The position numbers and the translations under genes are program-made. Positions 34,895-44,137 of a stretch of 64,000 bases of DNA are shown here, in pieces (positions within the stretch are counted from its first letter, which is position 1; the number at the start of each line of letters is the position of its first letter). The notes under the pieces were generated by a model. It was not told the DNA's origin, ran no database searches, and saw nothing but the letters and a program-made list of their open reading frames with translations. Origin of the DNA: Streptomyces sp. XY006 (GTDB lineage: Bacteria > Actinomycetota > Actinomycetes > Streptomycetales > Streptomycetaceae); NCBI RefSeq assembly GCF_002237655.1, contig NZ_NOKT01000037.1, positions 1-64,000 of the forward strand, given 5' to 3'.

Positions 34895-34995
34895 GGCTCA
34901 TTCAACCCCGCCGCAGCCGGGCTCCCGCGCGTCGCGACGAGTCCCGCGGCCTGCGGCGGTCATAGGGTCGGATCCACGACCGAGGAGGTCCTCTC

Positions 34996-35583
34996 ATGCG
35001 CAGCGTGACCTATTCGATGAACGTCTCGCTCGACGGCTACATCGTCGGGCCCGACGGCGACTTCAACTGGGGGGCACCCGGCCCGGACGTCTTCCGCTTC
35101 TGGATCGACGACATCCGCCAGGTCGGCGTCCACCTGATGGGGCGGCGGCTGTACGAGACGATGCTGTACTGGGAGACCGCCGAGCAGGAGGCCACCCCGG
35201 ACGAGGCGGAGCTCGAATGGATCGGGCTCTGGAATCCGCTTCCCAAGGTGGTGTTCTCCACCACGCTGTCGTCCGTGCAGGGCGCTGCCCGCCTGGCCTC
35301 CGGCAGCCTGGCGGAGGAGATCGAGCGGCTCCGGGCCGAGCCGGGCGAGGGCGAGATCGCGATCGGCGGCGCCACCCTCGCCGCCCAGGCGGCCGACCTG
35401 GACCTGATCGACGAGTACCGGGCCATGGTCTACCCCGTCCTGGTCGGCGGCGGCATCCCCTTCTTCCCCCGCAACGAGCGCCGGGTGGATCTCGAACTCG
35501 TCGAGACGCGCACGTTCAGCTCGCAGGTCGTCTACCTCCGCCACCGCGTGGCGCGTGAGACGGTCCGCGGGACCGAGTCGTGA
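34996..35583 (+). CDS. Dihydrofolate-reductase-like (RibD C-terminal) protein
   Basis: The 195-residue protein has the DHFR/RibD reductase fold: MNVSLDGYIVGPDGDF at the start, HLMGRRLYETM (about 48-58), IAIGGATLAAQA as the dinucleotide-binding region and a C-terminal VGGGIPFF. These proteins are common in Streptomyces and the substrate is usually unknown. Good AGGAGG site ahead of ATG 34996. Confidence 0.9.
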   Translation: MRSVTYSMNVSLDGYIVGPDGDFNWGAPGPDVFRFWIDDIRQVGVHLMGRRLYETMLYWETAEQEATPDEAELEWIGLWNPLPKVVFSTTLSSVQGAARLASGSLAEEIERLRAEPGEGEIAIGGATLAAQAADLDLIDEYRAMVYPVLVGGGIPFFPRNERRVDLELVETRTFSSQVVYLRHRVARETVRGTES

Positions 35584-35589
35584 CCGGCA

Positions 35590-35619
35590 CCGGGGGCCGG
35601 CTCCTGCTCCGGCCCCCGG
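35590..35619. terminator. Bidirectional terminator
   Basis: CCGGGGGCCGG (35590-35600) pairs with CCGGCCCCCGG (35609-35619) between the convergent DHFR-like and DUF4360 genes. Confidence 0.8.
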
Positions 35620-35662
35620 CCCGTCACTGATCCAGCCCCCCGTCGGGCCGCCGGTCAGCCGG

Positions 35663-36316
35663 TCAGGACTTGCCCGGGCACTCCTTCCACGCCATGTGGT
35701 ACACCGTGCTGATGTCCCCGTCCGTCGAGTCCATCGTCATGAAGCTGACCTTGTCGGCCGCCTGCGTACCGGCGTTGACCCGGATCTCGGTGTTGATGTT
35801 GAAGTTGCGCTGGACACCGCAGGGCGCGTAGACGAGCTGCGCCCAGTCCGTTTCGTCGGTGGCCTGCCAGTTGTCGTTGTACGGGCCGCTGAAGGGGTGG
35901 CTGCGGTGCGCCGTGCTCGGGGAGCCCTGGAAGTAGTACGAGGCCCGCTGGGTGGCGCTCGCTCCGCGCTGGAGTGAGGCGAAGCCCCGGTAGTCGGCGC
36001 TGGCGATGGCGTACGTGAAGCCCTGCGGCACGTGGACGATCAGGCTGAGCTGGCAGTTCTTGCGGAACGCGGTGGGGTCGGAGCTCCCGCCGGCCTGGGC
36101 GAGGTAGTCGCTGTAGGTGACCGTGAAGGCCGTGTTGTCCTCGGAGACGGCGAGCGCGGTCGTGCCCTGGGGACAGCCGGAGCCGTTCACGGTGGCGACC
36201 TTGATGACGATCTTGTCCGGGGGCGGGTCGACGAACCCGGAGGACGGGGATTGTGCGGGAAGTGCGCTGGTGAGCAGTGCGGCGATCGCGCCGCTCAGGA
36301 GCAGGCCACCGGCCAT
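35663..36316 (-). CDS. Secreted DUF4360 protein
   Basis: The 217-residue protein has a Sec signal (GGLLLSGAIAALLTSALPAQS) and a DUF4360 domain containing cysteines in GSGCPQG, FRKNCQLS, APCGVQ and KECPGKS, an even number suited to disulfides outside the cell. The family is found in actinobacteria and fungi and has no known function. ATG 36316 follows GGGAG; longer open frame upstream is not conserved in character. Confidence 0.87.
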   Translation of the reverse strand: MAGGLLLSGAIAALLTSALPAQSPSSGFVDPPPDKIVIKVATVNGSGCPQGTTALAVSEDNTAFTVTYSDYLAQAGGSSDPTAFRKNCQLSLIVHVPQGFTYAIASADYRGFASLQRGASATQRASYYFQGSPSTAHRSHPFSGPYNDNWQATDETDWAQLVYAPCGVQRNFNINTEIRVNAGTQAADKVSFMTMDSTDGDISTVYHMAWKECPGKS

Positions 36317-36690
36317 GGTTCTCCCATCCGTTCGTGGGGGGTGGAAATGAAGTGGGCATGGGCATGTCAAGACGACCACCCATGCGCGCCCGACCTGTGT
36401 CCTTGAGATGGAGGAGCTGTGAAGGCCGGGAGCGGTCGCATCGTACGCAGGGCGACAGACGTCGGCCAGGTCGGTCTCCGGCCATTCACAGGGGCCGGAT
36501 TTCACATCGCCGGAGGTGAGGAGGGGCACGCCCCGGCCTGCCCTGCTCCCGCCCCCGCCCCGTCGCCGCGCCCGTGCCACCGGGCGCATAAGGTGCGTTA
36601 CCAGTGCGTCGACCGAGGCCCCCGAGGACGCGATGAGGATCACCCACGGACCCGCCCCCCCGCCGCCCGCTCAGCCGCGGGCGCGGCCCG
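36317..36690. other. Intergenic region between DUF4360 and Rrf2 genes
   Basis: This 374-base stretch must hold the DUF4360 promoter and lies beyond the 3' end of the Rrf2 gene. I see no gene, strong hairpin or repeat in it. Confidence 0.5.
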
Positions 36691-37149
36691 TCACGGGTTC
36701 TCCCAGGCCGCCGGTTCCGCCGCCAGCCGCTCCACCGGCTCGGGCAGCGCCCCGGCCGCGAGGTCGGCGACGGTCACGCCCTCCAGGATCCGGCGCACAT
36801 TGGCCCGCAGCGCGATCCACAGCGGCAGCAGCGGCTCGGCGGTGCCGGTGTAGGCGAGGCCGGTCGGGCGCTCGCCGCGCACCGAGACGATCGGCCCGTC
36901 CACGGCCCGGATCACGTCCGCGACGGTGATCAGGTCCGCCTCCCGGGCCAGGCGGTAGCCGCCGCCCCCGCCGCGGCGGCTGTCGACGACACCACCGCGC
37001 CGCAGATCACCGAGGATCCCCTCCAGGAACTTGTGGGGGATGTCCTGCGCGGTGGCGACAGCCTCCGCCTTGACCGGCCCCTGGCCCTGCCGGACGGCCA
37101 GTTCCACGACCGCTCGTACCGCGTAGTCCGCACGTGCCGAGATCCTCAT
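36691..37149 (-). CDS. Rrf2 family regulator without cluster cysteines
   Basis: The 152-residue protein starts MRISARADYAVRAVVELAV and has the Rrf2 winged helix with DIPHKFLEGILGDLRRGGVV and the wing RRGGGGGYRLAR. Iron-sulfur members (IscR, NsrR, RsrR) use three clustered ligands, usually cysteines, after residue 90; this protein has no cysteine at all, so it is a cluster-free type. It is divergent from the GH35 gene with a 126-bp gap. Confidence 0.9.
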   Translation of the reverse strand: MRISARADYAVRAVVELAVRQGQGPVKAEAVATAQDIPHKFLEGILGDLRRGGVVDSRRGGGGGYRLAREADLITVADVIRAVDGPIVSVRGERPTGLAYTGTAEPLLPLWIALRANVRRILEGVTVADLAAGALPEPVERLAAEPAAWENP

Positions 37150-37275
37150 AGGACCATTGTCGCGGTCACCCTGTAGACATTGAGCACACGCACCACACAG
37201 CACCGCACCGGACGACACCGCACCGCACCCCGCATGACGCACCACGCACGGCATGGCACAACAGGAGGCGCTCCC

Positions 37276-40248
37276 TTGGAGCTCAGCAGGCGTACCTTCC
37301 ACGCTCTCGCCGGCACGGCGGCGCTCGGCTTCGCGCTGACCGGCAGCGGGTCGCCGACCTCCGCCAACCCGGCACGGACCGCCCCGACGGGCCCGCCTCC
37401 CCCCGTGCCGCGCGCGGACGGCCGGCGGCACGAGATCGGCTTCGACCGGTACTCCCTGCTGGTCGACGGCCGCCGCCTGGTCCTGTGGTCGGGCGAGCTG
37501 CACCCCTTCCGGCTGCCCAGCCCGTCGCTCTGGCGGGACATGCTGGAGAAGATGCGCGCCCACGGCTACAACGCGGTCAGCGTCTACGTCGCCTGGAACT
37601 ACCACTCCCCCGCGCCCGGCCGCTACGACTTCACCGGCGTGCGCGACCTGGACCTGTTCCTGCGCACGGCCGCCGAGACGGGGCTGTACGTGATCGTGCG
37701 GCCCGGCCCGTACATCAACGCCGAGGTGGACGCCGGCGGCTTCCCCGGCTGGCTGACCGCCACCGACGGCACGGCCCGCACCTCCGACCCGACGTATCTG
37801 CGCTACGTCGACGAGTGGCTCACCGCCGTCAACGCCGTGGTCGCCAAACGCCTGTTCACCCGCGGCACGGGCACGGTCCTGCTCTACCAGATCGAGAACG
37901 AGTACGACGCCCACGTCGGCGAGCCGGCCGGGCGCGCCTACATGTCGTACCTGTACGAGAAGGTCCGCGCCGACGGCATCGACGTGCCGCTGTTCCACAA
38001 CGACAAGGGCAGGAACGGCCATTGGGCGCCCGGGTCGTTCGGCACCGGCGGGGAGAAGGGGCGCTGGCTGTACGGGTTCGACGCCTACCCCGAGCCGGAC
38101 GAAGTGCCGCCGGACTGGGGGCACTTCGGGCCCGGCGGGGCGAAGGGCGGGGCCACGGCCAGTCCGCGCACGCCCGGGTTCGTGCCGGAGTCCGGGGGCG
38201 GCTGGTTCGACCCGTGGGGCGGGGCCTGGTTCGACGGCAAGGGGTACGCCGAGTCGCGCCGCATCCGGGACGCGGCCCATGAGCGGCGCTTCTACCTGAC
38301 CCACCTCGCCAACGGCATCACGCTGCACAACGTCTACATGACGTACGGCGGCACCTCCTGGGGCTGGCTGCCCGCGCCCGCGGTCTACACCTCGTACGAC
38401 TACGGGGCCGCCTTCGACGAGGCCCGCAACGCCACCCCGAAGCTCGCCCCGATGCACCAGATCGGGCAGTTGCTGCGCCACGTGCCGGACCTCGCCAAGC
38501 TGAACCCGGCGAAGCGGGTGCGCGCCACCGACGAGCGAATCCGGGTCTACCACCTCACCAACCCCGACACCGGCGCCCACGTCTACGTCCTGCGCAACGA
38601 CACCGGCGAGGCCGTCTCCACCACACTGCCGGACGCCGGGATCGACGTGCCGGTCACCGTCCAGGCCCGGGACGCCAAGCTGATCGCGGCCGGGCTGCGG
38701 CTCGGGCGGCGGACGCTGGTGCACTCCACGGTGCAGCCCATGCTGAGCCTGACCGCGGGGCGGCAGGACATCGCCGTGTTCACCGGGCGGCGGGGCGAGA
38801 TGGCGCAGGTCGTGCTGGAGTGCGCGGACGAGCCGACGCCGATGCGGCTGGACGCGGAGCCCGCGTGGGCCTACAACCTCGGCAAGCTGAACATCACGGC
38901 TCCGCTGGGCGCCGGCGGACTGAGCCGGGTGCGTGTCGAGGGCGACGGCGTGGACACGCCGATGCTGGTGCTGTTCGCCGACGACGCCACCGCCCTGCGC
39001 CTGTGGCCCTACGAGACGCCGTCGAGCCCGCTCCTCGTCTACGGCCCGGCCCTGCTGCGCTCGGCCGAGCTGCGCGGCTCCACCGTCCACCTCACCGGCG
39101 ACACCATCGGCGCGACCGGCCTGGAGGTGTGGGGGCCGCCCGGGATCACCCACGTGACGTGGAACGGGCGTGCGGTGCCCACACGGATCAGCGCCTCCGG
39201 CAGCCTGCTCGCGCTGCGGCCGCTGCCCGGGGTGGCCCGGCCGGCCCTGCCCGCCCTGGACGGCTGGCGGCGGCGCGCCGAGAACCCGGAGGCCGAGCCG
39301 GACTTCGACGACGCGGACTGGACGACGGCCGACAAGACGACGACCTTCAGCACCACGCCCGTGCCCGAGGGGCAGCCGGTGCTGTTCGCCGACGACTACG
39401 GCTTCCACTACGGCGACGTCTGGTACCGGGGCACGTGGACGGGCGCGGGCGGGCTCGCGTCGGTGTCCCTCGCCTACAGCACGGGCACGCAGGGCCTGCT
39501 GATGGCCTGGCTGGACGGGGAACCGCTGGGCACCCACCGCATGCCCGTGCCGGACCGGAGCCGGGCCCGGCAGGGGACGTGGACCGCGAAGGCCGCCTTC
39601 GGCCTGCCGGAGGAGCTGCGGGAGCGGCTGCGCGAGGAACGGCCCGGGACCCGCCATGTGCTGTCCGTGCTCGTACGGCCCATGCAGCACGACATGGACG
39701 GCGAGGCGCGCGACACGCACAAGGCCGCGCGCGGGCTGACCGCCGTCACCTTCGAGGGCGCCGAACCGGAGGTGACCTGGCGGATCCAGGGCGCCACCGC
39801 GCCCGACCCGGTGCGCGGGCCCCTGAACAACGGCGGGCTGTACGGGGAGCGCGAGGGCTGGCACCTGCCGGAGCACGACGACCGGGACTGGAAGCGGACC
39901 GAGCTGCCCCGGGCCGGCCGGCGGCAGGGCGTCACCTGGTACCGCACGGACTTCCGGCTGGACGTCGACCCGGGGGTCGACGCCTCCGTGGGCCTCGTCC
40001 TCGACGACGACCCGGGCCGGGCCTACCGCGTGCAGATCTTCCTCAACGGCTGGAACCTCGGCCAGTACATCAACGACGTGGGGCCGCAGCACACGTTCGT
40101 GCTGCCGAACGGGATCCTGCGCACACGTGGCGCCAACACACTGGCGCTGGCGGTGCTGTCCGACGGGACCACACCCTCCGGACCGGGGGACGTGCGGCTG
40201 ACGCTGCTGGGTGCCGCGGCCGGAGGGGTGCCCGTGAAACCGGTGTGA
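37276..40248 (+). CDS. Tat-exported GH35 beta-galactosidase
   Basis: A 990-residue family 35 glycosidase. The twin-arginine signal is SRRTFHALAGTAALGFAL at the very start. The barrel has the acid/base glutamate E209 in QIENEYD and a likely nucleophile E305 in VPESGGGWFDPWGG, followed by TYGGTSWGW. Jelly-roll domains fill the C-terminal half. I use TTG 37276 because AGGAGG lies seven bases ahead (37263-37268) and the signal begins there; the ATG at 37180 has no such site. It removes terminal galactose from polymers outside the cell (family knowledge). It converges with the GH51 gene, ten bases apart. Confidence 0.9.
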   Translation: MELSRRTFHALAGTAALGFALTGSGSPTSANPARTAPTGPPPPVPRADGRRHEIGFDRYSLLVDGRRLVLWSGELHPFRLPSPSLWRDMLEKMRAHGYNAVSVYVAWNYHSPAPGRYDFTGVRDLDLFLRTAAETGLYVIVRPGPYINAEVDAGGFPGWLTATDGTARTSDPTYLRYVDEWLTAVNAVVAKRLFTRGTGTVLLYQIENEYDAHVGEPAGRAYMSYLYEKVRADGIDVPLFHNDKGRNGHWAPGSFGTGGEKGRWLYGFDAYPEPDEVPPDWGHFGPGGAKGGATASPRTPGFVPESGGGWFDPWGGAWFDGKGYAESRRIRDAAHERRFYLTHLANGITLHNVYMTYGGTSWGWLPAPAVYTSYDYGAAFDEARNATPKLAPMHQIGQLLRHVPDLAKLNPAKRVRATDERIRVYHLTNPDTGAHVYVLRNDTGEAVSTTLPDAGIDVPVTVQARDAKLIAAGLRLGRRTLVHSTVQPMLSLTAGRQDIAVFTGRRGEMAQVVLECADEPTPMRLDAEPAWAYNLGKLNITAPLGAGGLSRVRVEGDGVDTPMLVLFADDATALRLWPYETPSSPLLVYGPALLRSAELRGSTVHLTGDTIGATGLEVWGPPGITHVTWNGRAVPTRISASGSLLALRPLPGVARPALPALDGWRRRAENPEAEPDFDDADWTTADKTTTFSTTPVPEGQPVLFADDYGFHYGDVWYRGTWTGAGGLASVSLAYSTGTQGLLMAWLDGEPLGTHRMPVPDRSRARQGTWTAKAAFGLPEELRERLREERPGTRHVLSVLVRPMQHDMDGEARDTHKAARGLTAVTFEGAEPEVTWRIQGATAPDPVRGPLNNGGLYGEREGWHLPEHDDRDWKRTELPRAGRRQGVTWYRTDFRLDVDPGVDASVGLVLDDDPGRAYRVQIFLNGWNLGQYINDVGPQHTFVLPNGILRTRGANTLALAVLSDGTTPSGPGDVRLTLLGAAAGGVPVKPV

Positions 40249-40258
40249 CCGGCCGCCG

Positions 40259-41773
40259 TCACGCCAGCCGGATCACGTTCCAGGACAGCGGCTCCAGGAC
40301 GGTGGCGAGCGTGCCGTCCTGGAGGGTCGTGCCGTCGACGGGGTGCGGGGTGACCCGCTCGGGGTCGCCGAGGGTGTTGCGGGCGTCCGGGTCGGCGTCC
40401 GCGAGGGCGCTGTGCTCGACGACCGAGGTGAGGCCGAGGCCGCCGAGGGTGACCTCCAGCGGCAGCGCCTCGGTGCGGCTCCGGTTGACCGCGAAGACGG
40501 TGACCGTGCCGTCCTCGGCGCGCACGGCGGTGGCGTGCAGCAGGTCGGTCTCGCCGTACTTCCTGGTCTCGTACGTCGGGGAGTCCACGCGCACGTCGAG
40601 GACCTGTCCGCGGCCGTACCGCGCGGCCTGCGCGAACGGGTGGAACGTCGTCTGCCGCCAGGCCGGGCCGCCCGGCTCGGTCATGATCGGCGCGATCACG
40701 TTGACGAGCTGGGCGAGGCAGGCGACGGTGACGCGGTCGGCGTGCCGGAGCAGGGCGATGAGGAGCGAGCCGAAGACGACGGCGTCGGTGACGCTGTAGT
40801 TGTCCTCCAGCAGGCGCGGCGCCTCCGGCCAGTCGTGCTGCTCGAAGGTCTCGGCGCGGGCCTCCCACTCGGGCAGGTACCAGACGTTCCACTCGTCGAA
40901 GGAGAGGTTGATCCTCTTCTTCGACTTCAGCCGCGCGCCCACGTGGTCCGCGGTCGCGACGACGTTGTCGATGAAGGACTCCATGTCGACGGCGGAGGCG
41001 AGGAAGGAGTCCACGTCGCCGTCCTCGGGCCAGTAGTAGGCGTGCAGGGAGATGTAGTCGACGAGGTCGTACGTCTCCTCCAGTACCGTCGCCTCCCACG
41101 CGGCGAAGGTCGGCATGGACTGGCTGGAGGAGCCGCAGGCGACGAGTTCGACGCCGGGGTCCTGCTGGCGCATGGCGCGGGCGGTCTCGGCGGCGAGCCG
41201 GCCGTACTCCTCGGCCGTCTTGTGGCCGGTCTGCCAGGGGCCGTCCATCTCGTTGCCCAGGCACCACAGCCGGATGCCGAAGGGGTCCTTGTCGCCGTGG
41301 GTCACGCGCAGGTCGGACAGGGCGGTGCCGCCGGGGTGGTTGGCGTACTCCTGGAGTTCCAGGGCCTCGGCGACGCCGCGGGTGCCGAGGTTGACGGCCA
41401 TCATCGGCTCGGCCTGGGGGCCGATCTTGCGCAGGAAGCCGATGTACTCGGACAGGCCGAAGCGGTTGGTCTCCGTGGAGTGCCAGGCCAGGTCGAGACG
41501 GCGGGGGCGGTCCTCGGCGGGTCCGACCGAGTCCTCCCACTTGTAGCCGGAGACGAAGTTGCCGCCGGGGTAGCGGACGGCTGTGACGCCGAGTTCGCGG
41601 ACCAGGGCGAGGACGTCCTGGCGCAGGCCCTGGTCGTCGGCCACGGGGTGGTCCGGTTCGAAGACGCCGGTGTAGACGCAGCGGCCGAGGTGTTCCACGA
41701 AGCTGCCGAAGAGGCGAGGGCTGACCTCGCCGACGACGAAGGCTGGGTCGAGGGTGAAGCGGGCGGTGTGCAT
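40259..41773 (-). CDS. GH51 alpha-L-arabinofuranosidase
   Basis: The 504-residue enzyme removes arabinofuranosyl residues from arabinan, arabinoxylan or related oligosaccharides. Acid/base E175 is in WCLGNEMDGPW and the nucleophile E294 in LSFDEWNVWY. No signal peptide is present, so it acts on imported oligosaccharides. ATG 41773 follows GAAAGG. It sits tail-to-tail with the exported GH35 enzyme, and together they suit arabinogalactan-type plant polymers (inference). Confidence 0.94.
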   Translation of the reverse strand: MHTARFTLDPAFVVGEVSPRLFGSFVEHLGRCVYTGVFEPDHPVADDQGLRQDVLALVRELGVTAVRYPGGNFVSGYKWEDSVGPAEDRPRRLDLAWHSTETNRFGLSEYIGFLRKIGPQAEPMMAVNLGTRGVAEALELQEYANHPGGTALSDLRVTHGDKDPFGIRLWCLGNEMDGPWQTGHKTAEEYGRLAAETARAMRQQDPGVELVACGSSSQSMPTFAAWEATVLEETYDLVDYISLHAYYWPEDGDVDSFLASAVDMESFIDNVVATADHVGARLKSKKRINLSFDEWNVWYLPEWEARAETFEQHDWPEAPRLLEDNYSVTDAVVFGSLLIALLRHADRVTVACLAQLVNVIAPIMTEPGGPAWRQTTFHPFAQAARYGRGQVLDVRVDSPTYETRKYGETDLLHATAVRAEDGTVTVFAVNRSRTEALPLEVTLGGLGLTSVVEHSALADADPDARNTLGDPERVTPHPVDGTTLQDGTLATVLEPLSWNVIRLA

Positions 41774-42052
41774 GGTCGCCTTTCGGGGTGGGTGGTTCCG
41801 TCTCGGTGGCGGCAGCGCCGCCCTTCTGCACTCGTTCGGCATTTCGGCAGTTGATCGTCACTTCGGACGGGACCGTAAGGTCGAAGCGTCGGCGCGTCAA
41901 TGGTCCGGTCGCACATCGGACATGACTTTGCGGGCACGAACGGTCGTTCTCCGTTGAACATCGGACGCCGGATCGCATGACGCGCACACTTTCGGGCGCG
42001 TAGGCTCGGACGGGCTGCCGAAGCCGCCGGCCGGTGGTGAGAAGGGGGAGCG

Positions 42053-42664
42053 ATGGACATCGCGGGCGCGCGGACGATGGCCGCCCGAGTCACCGCCGCG
42101 CTCGGGCGCTCGCGCCGTGGCGCGGCCCTGCGCAGCCTGGCCGCCGACCTCACCGCGGCGGTCCGCGCGAGACCCCAGGCGCCCGCCGACGTACGGTCGT
42201 TGTGCCGGGCGCTGTGCGAGGAGATGAGCGCGCGGCGCGGCGGACGCCCCGTGGAACTGCGCTTCGAGCGCTTCCCGGACGAGATAGAAGTGACCGGCCT
42301 CTGGGTGGAGTTCCAGGACTTCGACCTGGTCATCGTGGAGGAACGGGCCGAGGCGGTGCAGCAGTTGGTCATCCTCGGGCATGAGCTGTGGCATCTGCAC
42401 GCCGGGCACGGGCATCACCACGGCGTGGGTGCGGCGGCGGCCCACGCGTTCGCCGACCGGCCGGGCTGGGACGACGTCGCGCTCGCGGTGGCCGCCCGCA
42501 ACGGCTCGCGGGAGCGGGACGAGGCCGAGGCCGACGCCTTCGGGCACCGGCTCGCGGCGGGGTGCCGGGCGCTGCTGCCGGTCGGGCGCGGGCCGGACGT
42601 GCCCCTCGAACCCGTACAGCGGTCGCTGTACTACCGGGGGCCGCGAGGAGGTGCGGCACCGTGA
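42053..42664 (+). CDS. ImmA/IrrE-like metallopeptidase (toxin-component type)
   Basis: The 203-residue cytosolic protein has a zinc-peptidase motif HELWH (H110, E111, H114) in VILGHELWHLHAGHG and a downstream acidic ERDEAEADAFGHRLA helix that supplies the third ligand, as in ImmA/IrrE. Such peptidases usually cleave a partner regulator. No XRE gene is adjacent here; the partner instead may be the coupled membrane protein, whose GTG start overlaps this stop by four bases. ATG 42053 follows GGGGGAG. Confidence 0.88.
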   Translation: MDIAGARTMAARVTAALGRSRRGAALRSLAADLTAAVRARPQAPADVRSLCRALCEEMSARRGGRPVELRFERFPDEIEVTGLWVEFQDFDLVIVEERAEAVQQLVILGHELWHLHAGHGHHHGVGAAAAHAFADRPGWDDVALAVAARNGSRERDEAEADAFGHRLAAGCRALLPVGRGPDVPLEPVQRSLYYRGPRGGAAP

Positions 42665-43890
42665 CGACGGTGGCGCTGACCCCGGTCGAGTTCGTCAACC
42701 AGTTCTATCCGAACTTCTGGTGGATCCCCGCGGGGGTCCTGGCCGCCGCCCTGGCCATCAAGCTGCCGAGCATCATCCGGCTCTGGAAGGACCCGATGCT
42801 GCGCGCGGTCGGCGGGCTGCTGCTGCTCGCCTGCGCGGTGTTCGTCTTCGTGGCGCCGTCGACGATCGCGCGGGTCAACCGGCTCACCGGGGTGGCGAAC
42901 TTCTCGGGCCCATGGGTCTACTCGCTGCTCACCGCGTTCTGCGCCTTCTGCCTGCTGCTGATCATCTCCTGGCGCAACGGCCTGTCCGACCGCTCGGAGC
43001 GCACCCGGCGCGCGATGCGCGGGGTCGTGGCGGTCTACTCGGGTGTGATCGTCGCGATGTGGGTGCTGTTCGCCCTCGCGGACGTGCCGGTGGAGCGGCT
43101 GCGGGATCTCGACACGTACTACGCGAACACCCCGTACATGCGCGAGGTGATCGTGCTGTACCTGCTCGCGCACACGGCGGCGGCGCTGGTCACCAACGGG
43201 CTGATCTGGAACTGGGTGCGCACCGACGGGCTCGACTCGCTGCTGCGCTGGGGCCTGAAGTTCCTCGGGGTCGGCTACGCGGCGCAGTTGTTCTTCGACG
43301 CCGCCAAGATCAGTGCCGTGATGGCCCGTTGGTCCGGGCGGAACCTGGACTGGCTGAGCACGGCCGTCGCCCCGCCGCTCGCCTGCCTGTCCGCCGTGCT
43401 CATCGCGATCGGCTTCATCCTCCCGCACGCCGGGCAGTACCTGCACGGCCGCTGGCACGTCCGGCTCGCCCACCACGAACTGCGGCCGCTGTACCTGCTG
43501 ATGAGGACGGTCAACGGCGCCGGGGTGCCGTTCCTGCTGCGTGCGACGCCGGAACTGCGGCTGGTCCGCCGGGAGACGTTCATCCGCGACGTGCTGCTGC
43601 CGCTGGCCCGGCACATCGACGAGGACCGGCGCGAACGGTTCCACGACGCCGCGCTCGCCCTCGGCCACCCGCCCGACCGGGCCGAGGTGCTCGCCGCCAC
43701 CGCGGCGATCCTCGACGCGGCCGACGCCGGGAACCGGACGCCGGAGGACGACGGCGGCGGCGCCCGTGACACCACGGAGCTGCTGCGCGAGATCGGCGCC
43801 GTGTCCCGGGCCCTGCGCCGCACCGAGGACCTCCGGGCGATCCGCGCCCTGGCCCGTGACCACACGGAGGGCAGGTCGCTCACCGGCTGA
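42661..43890 (+). CDS. DUF6545 membrane protein (MAB_1171c-type putative transporter)
   Basis: The 409-residue protein has about seven hydrophobic segments in its first 265 residues (for example PAGVLAAALAIKLPSII and GGLLLLACAVFVFVAP) and a cytoplasmic C-terminal domain of about 140 residues (HELRPLYLLMRTVNGAGV onward, with ETFIRDVLLPLARHIDED). The family is annotated as a putative transporter, but no substrate is known. A seven-segment core plus cytosolic domain would also fit a receptor (inference). GTG 42661 is coupled to the metallopeptidase gene. Confidence 0.85.
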   Translation: MTTVALTPVEFVNQFYPNFWWIPAGVLAAALAIKLPSIIRLWKDPMLRAVGGLLLLACAVFVFVAPSTIARVNRLTGVANFSGPWVYSLLTAFCAFCLLLIISWRNGLSDRSERTRRAMRGVVAVYSGVIVAMWVLFALADVPVERLRDLDTYYANTPYMREVIVLYLLAHTAAALVTNGLIWNWVRTDGLDSLLRWGLKFLGVGYAAQLFFDAAKISAVMARWSGRNLDWLSTAVAPPLACLSAVLIAIGFILPHAGQYLHGRWHVRLAHHELRPLYLLMRTVNGAGVPFLLRATPELRLVRRETFIRDVLLPLARHIDEDRRERFHDAALALGHPPDRAEVLAATAAILDAADAGNRTPEDDGGGARDTTELLREIGAVSRALRRTEDLRAIRALARDHTEGRSLTG

Positions 43891-44137
43891 ACAAGCCCCC
43901 GGAGGCCACTCCTTCGGCGTCCGCGTGCGCCGGGCCCCGGTCCGAGCCACGGACGGGGGCCGCACGGGGGGCCGCGCGCACGGTGCGTGAAGGTACGGTG
44001 AGAGCCGTCCGGGACGAGGCCCGCACGGCTCGAAACCGGGGCCGGCGGGGGGTGTTGTGCGCCGCACGGCCGTGGCCGGACGCCGGGGAGTGCCCGCAGG
44101 GGGCAAGGAGCCTTCATGGCTGAGTGCGAGGAGTCGC

